Source of the DNA: DASRHY01 sp046765875
Lineage (GTDB): Bacteria > Actinomycetota > Actinomycetes > Propionibacteriales > Kribbellaceae
Direction of reading: 5' to 3'
NCBI GenBank assembly: GCA_046765875.1
Contig: JBKPSJ010000364.1
Span: forward strand, 1-18,451
DNA: 18,451 nucleotides
Part shown: piece by piece, positions 5,432-12,146 of the stretch
Numbering within the stretch: position 1 is the stretch's first letter
How the letters are laid out: each line of letters begins with the position of its first letter
The notes under the pieces: model-generated
The model's database searches: none
Seen by the model: the letters and a program-made list of their open reading frames with translations, nothing else
Told to the model about the DNA's origin: nothing
Program-made: the position numbers and the translations under genes

Positions 5432-7420
5432 TCACAGGATCGTGAGGGTGATGGTGCTGCCGCGCTGGGCCATCGAGTTGCCCGGCGGGTTCTGCGCGCC
5501 GACCACGCCGAGCCCGATGTACAGCGCCGCCTTCTGCGTCTTCACCTTGAAGCCCGCGGCGGTCAGGATCCGCTCGGCGTCCCTGACCGGCATCCGCCAC
5601 ACGCTCGGTACCTGGATCGGCGGCCGGCCCTTCGACACCACCAACTGGATCGTGTCCCCGGCGTACCGGGTGCCCGCGTTCGGGGCCTGGCCGGTCACCC
5701 GGCCTTGCGGCACCGACTCGGAGAACTCCTCGGTCACCTTCACCTGGAAGCCCAGCCGGACCAGCTGCCGGCGCGCTTCGCGCGTCCTCTTCCCGGTGGT
5801 GTCCGGTACGGCGATCGGCTGCTTGCCCTTGCTCACGGTGAGGTTGACGACCTGGTCGCGCTTGACCACTTGGCCGGGCGGCAGGCTCTGCCTCACCACA
5901 TTGCCCTGGGCAACCTTCTCGTCGTACACCTGGTCGACGCTGCCGGTACGCAGGTTGAGCCCGGCCAGCGTGTCCTTGGCGGCGTCCAACCGCATCCCGG
6001 TGAGGTTCGGGATCTTGTACCGCTCCTTGCCGCGGGACACGATCAGGCCGACCTGGCCGTGTTTGAGGATCCGGTCGCCGACGCCCGGGTCGGTGGACAA
6101 CACGATGCCGGCCTGCACGGTCTCGCTGTACTCCTGGCGGAGCACGGTCGTGGTCAGCCCGTCGATCCGCGCCTTGTCCGCGGCCTGGGTCGTCGTCACC
6201 TGGGTCAGGTCCGGCGTCTTCGTGTACCGCTGGACGCCGTAGTACCAGGCCCCGGTGCCGATCGCGATCGCCAGCACGAGGATGGCGATCAGCGCGGCCG
6301 GCCCGCGGCGCTTGCGTCGTTCCCGAAGCGGCGGACCGGACCGCGGCGGCGCGGCGGGCGGCTGCCGCCGCGGCGGCTGGTTCTCGACGATGATCGTGTC
6401 GGTGTGGATCTCGCCACGGCTGAAGCCACCGTGGTAGCCGCCGCCGTCCCAGCCTTGGACCACGTGCGGGCGGCTCAGATGCTCGTCCGCGGGCGGCCCG
6501 GCCTCCTCGCGCATCGCCATGATCGGCACGGTCAGATCGCCGGTCAGCTCCGGGTCGTCGCTGACGCCTTCCTCCAGCGCGCTGCGCACTCGCCGGACCT
6601 GCTGGGCGAACACGTGCGCGTCGGCCGGCCTCAACTCGCGGCTGCGCGCGGTCGCCCGCTGCACCAGCGCGTCGACGTACGGTGGGATGTCCGGCCGGAG
6701 CTGTGACGGCGGCGGTACGTCGTGGTGCACATGCCGGTACGCGACCTGGATCGGCGTATCGCCGGAGTGCGGCTTGGTCCCGGTGAGCATCTCGTACAGC
6801 ACGATCCCGGCCGAGTACACATCCGAGCGGGCGTCGGCGGTGCCGTCGGTGACCAGTTCGGGAGCCAGGTACGACACGGTGCCCATCAGCAGGCCCTGGG
6901 TCGCGGTGTTGCCGTTGGCGCTGACCGCGCGGGACAGGCCGAAGTCGGCCACCTTGATCGTGCCGTCGGTCGCGATCAGCACGTTCTCCGGCTTGATGTC
7001 GCGGTGCACGATGCCGGCGTCGTGTGCGGCCGACAGCGCGGACAGGATCGGCGTCAGCAGGTCAAGGGCGCGGGCCGGCGACATCGGCGCGGAATCGCGG
7101 ATCACCTCGCGAAGGGTCCGGCCGGGCACATACTCCATCGCCAGGAACAGCGTGCCGTCGTCGGAGCCCTGGTCGAACACCGCGACGACGTTCGGATGCG
7201 ACAGCCGGGCCGCGGCACGGGCCTCATGTACGAACTTGCGGGAGAAGTCGTGGTCGTCGCCGAGCCCGCCGTGCATCACCTTCAGTGCGACGACCCGGTC
7301 TAGCCTGGTGTCCAGCGCCTCGTACACGGTCGCCATCCCGCCGCGAGCGATCCGCGAGCCAACGCGATACCGGCCGTCGAGCGTCCGCCCGACGAGGTAG
7401 TCGCTGGTATGGATGTCCAC
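5432..7420 (-). CDS. Ser/Thr protein kinase with four PASTA domains (PknB/PknL type)
   Basis: From GTG 7420 the protein has 662 residues. The kinase domain (about 18-280) shows ARGGMATVY as its glycine loop, K47, HRDIKPEN (139-146), DFG (159-161) and APE (186-188). A proline- and arginine-rich juxtamembrane linker and one transmembrane helix (about 374-394) follow. Four extracellular PASTA repeats run from about 402 to the end; they start near PDLTQV, IPNLTGM, VPDTTGK and VPSVWRM and bind cell-wall muropeptides or lipid II in this family. The kinase phosphorylates cytoplasmic targets in response to wall state. The frame is open upstream to 7543, but the similarity begins with DIHTSDYLVGRTLDGRYRVG; AAGGA lies rather far (13 nt) before the GTG. 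Nearby prenyl-synthase and metF genes suggest a PknL orthologue, by synteny only. Confidence 0.93.
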   Translation of the reverse strand: MDIHTSDYLVGRTLDGRYRVGSRIARGGMATVYEALDTRLDRVVALKVMHGGLGDDHDFSRKFVHEARAAARLSHPNVVAVFDQGSDDGTLFLAMEYVPGRTLREVIRDSAPMSPARALDLLTPILSALSAAHDAGIVHRDIKPENVLIATDGTIKVADFGLSRAVSANGNTATQGLLMGTVSYLAPELVTDGTADARSDVYSAGIVLYEMLTGTKPHSGDTPIQVAYRHVHHDVPPPSQLRPDIPPYVDALVQRATARSRELRPADAHVFAQQVRRVRSALEEGVSDDPELTGDLTVPIMAMREEAGPPADEHLSRPHVVQGWDGGGYHGGFSRGEIHTDTIIVENQPPRRQPPAAPPRSGPPLRERRKRRGPAALIAILVLAIAIGTGAWYYGVQRYTKTPDLTQVTTTQAADKARIDGLTTTVLRQEYSETVQAGIVLSTDPGVGDRILKHGQVGLIVSRGKERYKIPNLTGMRLDAAKDTLAGLNLRTGSVDQVYDEKVAQGNVVRQSLPPGQVVKRDQVVNLTVSKGKQPIAVPDTTGKRTREARRQLVRLGFQVKVTEEFSESVPQGRVTGQAPNAGTRYAGDTIQLVVSKGRPPIQVPSVWRMPVRDAERILTAAGFKVKTQKAALYIGLGVVGAQNPPGNSMAQRGSTITLTIL

Positions 7421-7441
7421 GGTGACGGGCAGGTCCTTCAG

Positions 7442-7475
7442 ACTCTCGGGGAAGACGGCCTCTTGCCCCGAGAGT
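7442..7475. terminator. Strong stem-loop between thiG and the PASTA kinase
   Basis: ACTCTCGGGG (7442-7451) pairs with CCCCGAGAGT (7466-7475). The stem is lengthened by AAGA/TCTT around a single bulged G (7465) and closes on a CGGCC loop. It may terminate the thiO-thiS-thiG transcript, which has no other visible terminator. It also overlaps TAAACT (7478-7473, minus strand), a possible -10 box of the kinase, so it could instead be an operator. The function is unresolved. Confidence 0.6.
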
Positions 7476-7560
7476 TTAGATACGCCGCCGGGCCGAACCC
7501 CGCTGCCGCGCCGCACATGTACGCAGCGGGTGCCACCGTGCACTCTACGTTACTTGGTGC

Positions 7561-7650
7561 TCACCTCAGCGGGTTCCACCCGAGGTCGAGCCGGCGCTTG
7601 ATGAGCAGCAGGTTCGTCACGTACTGCTTGGTGTCGCCTGTCTCAGTGTC
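7561..7650 (-). pseudogene. Short coding-like tail downstream of thiG
   Basis: In a frame different from thiG, overlapping its last 8 bases, the minus strand reads DTETGDTKQYVTNLLLIKRR followed by LDLGWNPLR and a stop at 7561. Nearly every codon ends in G or C, as in real genes here, and the peptide is well composed. The only in-frame start nearby is a GTG at 7620, without a ribosome-binding site, which would give 19 residues. It looks like the 3' end of a lost gene, or a very small gene. I do not recognise the family. Confidence 0.4.
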
Positions 7651-8419
7651 CGAGGCGGCCTTCGAGCGGGGATGACGCCTCGGCGGCGAACCAGCGTCGC
7701 GGGATCCGCCCCGCCAGTCGCGCAGCCCGGCCGGCCGTCACGGCCTGTCGCATCGCCGCCGCCATCAGGGCCGGCTGCTCGGCCCGCGTCACCGCGCTCG
7801 CCAGCAGGACGGCGTCACAGCCCAGCTCCATCGCCAGTGCGGCGTCGCTTGCCGTACCGACGCCGGCGTCCAGCACCACCGGTACGCCGGCCTGCTCGAC
7901 GATCATCGCGATGTTGTGCTGGTTGCGGATCCCCAGGCCGGACCCGATCGGCGAGCCGAGCGGCATCACCGCGGCGCAGCCGGCCTGTTCGAGCCGGCGA
8001 GCCAGGATCGGGTCGTCGTTGGTGTACGGCAGAACCACGAACCCCTCCTTGACCAACTGCTCGGCGGCGTCGAGCAACTCGACCGGATCGGGAAGCAGGG
8101 TGTGGTCGTCGGCGACCACCTCGAGCTTGACCCAGTTCGTGTCCAGCGCCTCGCGACCCAGTCGCGCAGTCAGCACTGCCTCACCCGCGGTGAAACAGCC
8201 GGCGGTGTTCGGCAGAACGGCGATCCCGTGCCGCTTGAGGACGTCGAGAACCGAGCCCTGCTGTTCCGGGTCGAGCCGGCGCAGCGCCACCGTGGTCAGT
8301 TCGGTGCCGGAGGCAACCAAGGCCTCCTCGAGCACCTCCAGACTCGGTGCGCCGCCGGTTCCCATCACCAGCCGGGAGCCGAACTCCCGTCCCGCGATCA
8401 CCAACGTGTCGTCCGCCAC
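7643..8419 (-). CDS. thiG: Thiazole synthase ThiG
   Basis: This 258-residue TIM-barrel enzyme builds the thiazole phosphate ring of thiamine from deoxyxylulose 5-phosphate, dehydroglycine and sulfur delivered on ThiS thiocarboxylate. Visible family segments are SRLVMGTGGAPS, TNWVKLEV with K98 as the Schiff-base lysine, VVLPYTNDDPILARRLE, AAVMPLGSPIGSGLGI and LDAGVGTASDAALAMELGCD. GTG 8419 (MADDTLVIAG) is preferred to GTG 8425 because AAGGCGG is then 6 nt away and because ThiG of Mycobacterium, as I recall it, begins MAESKLVI. The gene follows thiS immediately and should be translationally coupled to it. It is cytoplasmic. The thiazole pathway also needs ThiF and Dxs, which are not in the window. 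Confidence 0.96.
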   Translation of the reverse strand: MADDTLVIAGREFGSRLVMGTGGAPSLEVLEEALVASGTELTTVALRRLDPEQQGSVLDVLKRHGIAVLPNTAGCFTAGEAVLTARLGREALDTNWVKLEVVADDHTLLPDPVELLDAAEQLVKEGFVVLPYTNDDPILARRLEQAGCAAVMPLGSPIGSGLGIRNQHNIAMIVEQAGVPVVLDAGVGTASDAALAMELGCDAVLLASAVTRAEQPALMAAAMRQAVTAGRAARLAGRIPRRWFAAEASSPLEGRLGH

Positions 8420-8421
8420 CG

Positions 8422-8622
8422 TCACCCGCCTTGTACTGCCGTGAGGATTTCGACCCGGTCGCCGTCGGCCAGCGTGACGTCGGACCAGGAACTCCTGGTC
8501 ACCACCTGGTCGTTCACCGCCACGGCGACGCCCTGATCGGTCTTTGACCGTGCTGCCACGATCTGGGCGACGGTGCTGCCGTCGGGCAGCTCGTCCGGGG
8601 TGCCGTTCACTACAACGTTCAC
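8422..8622 (-). CDS. thiS: Sulfur carrier protein ThiS
   Basis: This 66-residue ubiquitin-like protein (MNVVVNGTPDELPDGSTVAQ at the start) ends in AVQGG. The terminal Gly-Gly is adenylated and converted to a thiocarboxylate that donates sulfur to ThiG. The start is the GTG at 8622, overlapping the thiO stop in GTGA, with AAGGTGG upstream. The length and the beta-grasp pattern (VAVAVNDQVV, LADGDRVEIL) are normal for ThiS. It lies between thiO and thiG, which is the classical actinobacterial order. Confidence 0.95.
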   Translation of the reverse strand: MNVVVNGTPDELPDGSTVAQIVAARSKTDQGVAVAVNDQVVTRSSWSDVTLADGDRVEILTAVQGG

Positions 8623-9773
8623 GATGCCACCTTGCCAGGCGCGAACCGGGCGGCGACGAACGGCTGGGCCACCTCGGGGAGGACACCGGTCGTGACGGCC
8701 CGGGTGATCGCCCCGGCTGTGACCGGGGTCAGCAGTACGCCGTTGCGGTAGTGGCCGGTCGCCCATAGCAGCCCGTCCAGCCCGGACGGGCCGAGCACCG
8801 GCGCGTTGTCGGGGGTAGCCGGGCGCAGCCCGGCGATCGACTCGACCAGTTCGAGCTCGTCGGTGATCGGCAACACCGTCCGCGCGTCGCGGAGCAGCGC
8901 GTAAACGCCACCGGCCAGCACCCGGGTGTCGAAGCCCAGCTCGGCACTCGTCGCGCCGACCACCAGCTCGCCGTCGGGCCGCGGCACCAGGTAGACCGAG
9001 AAGCCACGTGCCGTCGCCCGTACGGTGTGGCTCAGCGCCGGCCGGTACGTCTCCGGTACGTGCAACCGCAGCACCTCACCCTTGACCGGTCGCACCGGCG
9101 GGAGCAGTTCTCGCGGCACACCTTCGGTTTGGCCCGCCCACGGACCGGTTGCCACAACCACTGTGCCCGCACTGATGTCCGTGCCGTCGTCGAGTACCAC
9201 GCCGGTCGCACGGTCGCCGTCCAGCCGGACCCGGGCTATGCGGCGTACGAGCATCTCGACGCCGGCGGATTCGACCGCGGCGAGCAGTGCGGCGACGGCC
9301 TTGCGATTGTCGACCGAATGGTCGCCGGGCACCCACAAGCCGCCCGCGACACCGACCGCCAGCATCGGTTCGTACCGGCGAGTCTCGCGTCCGGTCAGCT
9401 CCTCGACCTCGAGACCGAGCCGGCGCTGGTACGCCGCCAGCCGGCTCAGCACCGCGGTGTCGTCGACGTCGTACGCGACCGACAACGTGCCGGTCGGGTA
9501 CAGCCCGGCGGGCAGCCCGGTCGCGTCCTCGAGCGCGGCGGCGAAGTCCGGCCAGGCCCGGGCGCTGGCGAGGTTGAGCGCGAGCAGGTCCTCCTCGCCG
9601 AACTCGACCTCGGTGACCGGTGCGAGCATCCCGGCAGCGACGATCGACGTCTGCCGGGCGGGGGTCGGATCACACAGCGTGACCCGCAGACCCGCCTGTG
9701 CGAGCCGCCAAGCGCAGGACAGCCCGATCAGGCCGCCACCGGCGACCACGACATCGGGCTGTGGTCCAGACAC
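8619..9773 (-). CDS. thiO: Glycine oxidase ThiO
   Basis: This 384-residue FAD enzyme oxidises glycine to dehydroglycine for ThiG. The dinucleotide motif is VVVAGGGLIGLSCAWRLAQA near residues 8-27. TSIVAAGMLAPVTE, which lines the FAD site, and the C-terminal GLRPATPDNAPVLGP with LLWATGHYRNGVLLTP are hallmarks of ThiO/DadA-like oxidases. GTG 9773 gives the proper N terminus (MSGPQPDVVVAGGG), whereas the open frame upstream to 9839 has shadow-like composition. TAGCCT (9786-9781) lies exactly 7 nt before this GTG and supports a leaderless start. It is the first gene of thiO-thiS-thiG and is divergent from thiE. Confidence 0.95.
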   Translation of the reverse strand: MSGPQPDVVVAGGGLIGLSCAWRLAQAGLRVTLCDPTPARQTSIVAAGMLAPVTEVEFGEEDLLALNLASARAWPDFAAALEDATGLPAGLYPTGTLSVAYDVDDTAVLSRLAAYQRRLGLEVEELTGRETRRYEPMLAVGVAGGLWVPGDHSVDNRKAVAALLAAVESAGVEMLVRRIARVRLDGDRATGVVLDDGTDISAGTVVVATGPWAGQTEGVPRELLPPVRPVKGEVLRLHVPETYRPALSHTVRATARGFSVYLVPRPDGELVVGATSAELGFDTRVLAGGVYALLRDARTVLPITDELELVESIAGLRPATPDNAPVLGPSGLDGLLWATGHYRNGVLLTPVTAGAITRAVTTGVLPEVAQPFVAARFAPGKVAS

Positions 9774-9859
9774 ACCGCCAAGGCTACGTCGGCCGGATCT
9801 CGCGTCCGGTCCCGTGGGCGGGGGGAACGGGGCGACCACGCGCGTGGCAGGGTGGGGGC
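9774..9859. promoter_or_regulatory. Divergent thiO/thiE control region
   Basis: This 86-bp spacer holds the thiO -10 box TAGCCT (9786-9781, minus), a CCGGA/TCCGG hairpin (9793-9797 with 9805-9809) and a perfect 12-bp palindrome CCACGCGCGTGG (9836-9847) placed 12 nt before the thiE GTG. No TPP riboswitch motif (CTGAGA and the downstream conserved stem) is present on either strand, and the spacer is too short for one plus two promoters. Confidence 0.55.
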
Positions 9860-10513
9860 GTGGACATCCGCGAGCGGCTTGCCGATGCCCGGCTCTACCT
9901 GTGCGTGGACGCGCGCGAGCGCACCGGCGACCTGGATCAGTTCCTGGACGCCGCGCTGCGCGGCGGCGTCGACATCGTGCAACTGAGGCAGAAGGGGATG
10001 GAGGCGGCCGACGAGATCGCCGCGCTCGCAGTGTTCGCCGACGCCGCCCGCAGACATGGCGCGTTGGTCGCCGTCAACGATCGGGCCGACGTCGCGTTCG
10101 CGACCGGCGCCGACGTGCTGCATCTCGGCCAGCGCGACCTGCCGATCCTGGCCGCCCGTGGGATCTGCGGGCCGGACATCGTCGTCGGCCGTTCGACGCA
10201 CTCGTACAGCCAGGTCAACGCCGCGATCGCCGAGGCCGGCTCGGACTACTTCTGCGTCGGCCCGTGCTGGGCCACGCCGACGAAACCAGGCCGGCCCGCC
10301 GCCGGGCTGGAGGTCGTCTCGTACGCCGCATCGAAGCGCCCGGCCAAACCGTGGTTCGCGATCGGCGGCATCGACGCCAGTAGGCTCGACCAGGTGATCG
10401 AGGCGGGTGCGAGCCGGGTCGTGGTCGTCCGTGCGATCACCGAGGCCGGCGACCCCGAAGCCGCGGCGCGCGAGCTGCGCGGCCGGCTGACCGAACAGGC
10501 GGTGCCGGCATGA
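9860..10513 (+). CDS. thiE: Thiamine-phosphate synthase ThiE
   Basis: This 217-residue TIM-barrel enzyme couples hydroxymethylpyrimidine diphosphate with thiazole phosphate to give thiamine phosphate. Family motifs are in order: VQLRQKGM, VNDRADVAFATGADVLHLGQ, VGRSTHSYSQV, FCVGPCWATPTKPGRPAAG (the pyrophosphate loop) and WFAIGGIDASRLDQVIEAGA. The GTG at 9860 gives the standard N terminus; the frame is open far upstream but reads as non-coding there. The ribosome-binding site is weak and G-rich (CAGGGTGGGGGC). It is divergent from thiO, and its stop overlaps the next ATG in ATGA, so it heads a coupled three-gene unit. Confidence 0.95.
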   Translation: MDIRERLADARLYLCVDARERTGDLDQFLDAALRGGVDIVQLRQKGMEAADEIAALAVFADAARRHGALVAVNDRADVAFATGADVLHLGQRDLPILAARGICGPDIVVGRSTHSYSQVNAAIAEAGSDYFCVGPCWATPTKPGRPAAGLEVVSYAASKRPAKPWFAIGGIDASRLDQVIEAGASRVVVVRAITEAGDPEAAARELRGRLTEQAVPA

Positions 10514-10629
10514 TCGGCAACCCGAAGGTCGCTCGGATAGTCGCGGTCGTGGTGATCGCGATGCTGGTGATCACGATGGCGGCCGCGCTGTTCGGCTGTT
10601 CGGCTGAGGTCGGTTCGGAACCCGCGTGA
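10510..10629 (+). CDS. 39-residue membrane peptide coupled to thiE and barstar
   Basis: The reading MIGNPKVARIVAVVVIAMLV continues through ITMAAALFGC to SAEVGSEPA and a TGA. It has a short basic start (K6, R9), one hydrophobic helix (about 10-29) and a cysteine at 30 after LFG, which loosely resembles a lipobox (the Phe at -2 is atypical). The ATG overlaps the thiE stop in ATGA, and its own TGA overlaps the barstar GTG in GTGA, so it is held in frame by coupling on both sides; codon third positions are GC-rich. It is either a small integral membrane peptide or a tiny lipoprotein. I do not recognise a family, and no function is assigned. Confidence 0.72.
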   Translation: MIGNPKVARIVAVVVIAMLVITMAAALFGCSAEVGSEPA

Positions 10630-11063
10630 GCGCACTCCGGGCTCTGCTCGAGGACGGGCTGCCGCCCGGTGTGTACCGATGGCGATCGGCCGGCGACATC
10701 GACAAGGTGCGCGGCGATGTCCAGGAATCCGGCTGGAGCTTCGTGCTGCTGGACACAACCGGGGTTGGCGACAAGATCGGCTTCCTGGACGCGTGTGCGA
10801 CCGCGTTCGACCTGCCGCGCTGGTTCGGCCGGAACTGGGACGCATTGGCCGACGCGCTGGGCGATCGTTCTACCGGCGAGCCCGAGATCGTTCTGTGGGT
10901 GAGCTGGGAGAGCTTCGCCGCACACGATCTGGACGCGTTCGATGTCGCGCTGCAGGTCTTCGCCGACGACGCGCTCGGCTCCGGTCAGCTCCGGGTCCTG
11001 CTGCCCGAAGCGGCCGGCCCCGACCTCGTCCCGCCGCCGTTGGCCGACGTACGCGTGATCTAG
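10626..11063 (+). CDS. Barstar-family protein (orphan RNase inhibitor)
   Basis: This 145-residue protein carries a barstar fold at about residues 35-130. KIGFLDACATAFDLPRWFGR is followed by NWDALADAL (70-78), the conserved helix-loop that in barstar meets the barnase active site. EIVLWVSWESF and a terminal strand GQLRVLLPE follow. About 40 extra N-terminal residues precede the core compared with the 89-residue B. amyloliquefaciens protein. The family blocks barnase-like ribonucleases in the cytoplasm, but no such RNase gene is visible in this window. The GTG at 10626 is inside the stop of the 39-residue peptide gene. Its TAG overlaps the stop of the convergent prenyl synthase. Confidence 0.87.
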   Translation: MSALRALLEDGLPPGVYRWRSAGDIDKVRGDVQESGWSFVLLDTTGVGDKIGFLDACATAFDLPRWFGRNWDALADALGDRSTGEPEIVLWVSWESFAAHDLDAFDVALQVFADDALGSGQLRVLLPEAAGPDLVPPPLADVRVI

Positions 11064-12088
11064 ACCGAGCGGACGGTCGCGGCGACGGCCAGGTCGGCGA
11101 GTGCCTTGCGGGCCTCGGCGTCGGCGATCGGGGCGTCGTCGAGCGCGTCGGTCGCCTCTCGCGTCCGGGTCGCGATCAGGTCCTCGCAGGCGTCGACGGC
11201 CCGGCTGTCGACTAGGATCTCGCGCAGCAACTGGACCCCGTCGTCGTCCAGTTCCGGATCGCCGAACAGCTTGTCGAACTCGGCCAGCTGGACCTCCGAG
11301 GCGTGCGAGACCGCGTACGCGACCAGCACCGTGCGCTTGCCCTCGCGCAGGTCGTCGCCGGCCGGCTTGCCGGTCACCGCCGGGTCGCCGAACACGCCGA
11401 GCAGGTCGTCGCGGAGCTGGAACGCCTCGCCGACCGGGAGGCCGTACGCCGACAGGGCGGTCATCAGCGGGGGCCGGCCGTTCGCGAGCGCGGCGCCGAT
11501 GTGCAGGGGCCGCTCGACGGTGTACTTGGCGGACTTGAACCGCAGCACCCGCTGTGCCCGCTCCATGTCCGGCTCGCCGCTGGCCTGCGCCACCAGGTCC
11601 AGGTACTGCCCGGCGATGACCTCGGTGCGAACCGCGTCGAAATAGGTCGCGGCCCGGCGCAGTGCGGCCGGGTTGAAACCCGACCTGTGCAGCATCTCGT
11701 CGGCCCAGACCAGACACAGATCGCCGAGCAGGATCGCCGCGCCGATCCCGAAGGTCTTGTCCTGCTTCATCGCCTCGAACCGCTTGTGCGCCGACGGGGC
11801 CCCTCGGCGTACATCCGATCCGTCCATCACATCGTCGTGGACGAGTGCGCTGACATGGAGCATCTCGAGGCTGGCGGCCGCGGCAAGGATCGGCTTCGTG
11901 TCGTCGCCGCCGGCCGCGCGGAATCCCCAGTAACAGAACGACGGCCGCAGCCGTTTGCCGCCGCTGGTCGCGTCCCGCGCCGCCTCCACCTGCGCCGCCA
12001 GTTCCGGTCCTATCGCGCTGAGTCGCCGGGCCTGGGTGTCGAGAAAGGCGGTCAGCACACGCTGGACCTCGGCTGCGATGTCGGGCAC
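11060..12088 (-). CDS. Polyprenyl (probably geranylgeranyl) diphosphate synthase, IdsA-like
   Basis: This 342-residue trans-isoprenyl diphosphate synthase has GGKRLRP (43-49), the first Asp-rich motif DDVMD (85-89) and the second motif around D227-D228 (LRDDLLGVFGD). These bind magnesium and the allylic and homoallylic diphosphates. The small residue Ser80 five positions before the first motif leaves room for a longer product and suggests C20 or beyond rather than farnesyl; this is inferred. The GTG at 12088 gives MPDIAAEVQRVL; upstream reading is the shadow of metF. TACTCT lies 7 nt before it, a leaderless pattern. It is divergent from metF, as I recall for idsA2 and Rv2172c in M. tuberculosis. 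The product could feed carotenoids, menaquinone or wall lipid carriers. Confidence 0.92.
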   Translation of the reverse strand: MPDIAAEVQRVLTAFLDTQARRLSAIGPELAAQVEAARDATSGGKRLRPSFCYWGFRAAGGDDTKPILAAAASLEMLHVSALVHDDVMDGSDVRRGAPSAHKRFEAMKQDKTFGIGAAILLGDLCLVWADEMLHRSGFNPAALRRAATYFDAVRTEVIAGQYLDLVAQASGEPDMERAQRVLRFKSAKYTVERPLHIGAALANGRPPLMTALSAYGLPVGEAFQLRDDLLGVFGDPAVTGKPAGDDLREGKRTVLVAYAVSHASEVQLAEFDKLFGDPELDDDGVQLLREILVDSRAVDACEDLIATRTREATDALDDAPIADAEARKALADLAVAATVRSV

Positions 12089-12095
12089 GTTCCGG

Positions 12096-12101
12096 AGAGT
12101 A
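12096..12101 (-). promoter_or_regulatory. -10 box of a leaderless prenyl-synthase promoter
   Basis: TACTCT on the minus strand is followed by 7 nt and the GTG at 12088. No ribosome-binding site is visible, so the transcript probably begins at or beside the start codon. It is the mirror of the metF site 34 bp away. Confidence 0.5.
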
Positions 12102-12134
12102 GTCGCTAGGCCCGCGCGATCCGTGCCCGGCCGG

Positions 12135-12140
12135 TAACCT
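12135..12140 (+). promoter_or_regulatory. -10 box of a leaderless metF promoter
   Basis: TAACCT is followed by 6 nt and the GTG at 12147. No ribosome-binding site is apparent. The spacing fits leaderless transcription of metF and supports this GTG over internal starts. Confidence 0.5.
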
Positions 12141-12146
12141 GTCCGG

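Noticed and set aside
4813..5445. A 210-residue plus-strand frame over the EamA remnant and the DUF1918 gene
   Set aside because: It is a shadow of the opposite strand, with no ribosome-binding site and no recognisable domain.
7409..7675. An 88-residue plus-strand frame between kinase and thiG
   Set aside because: It covers the stem-loop and the coding-like minus-strand tail, has no ribosome-binding site and reads as a shadow.
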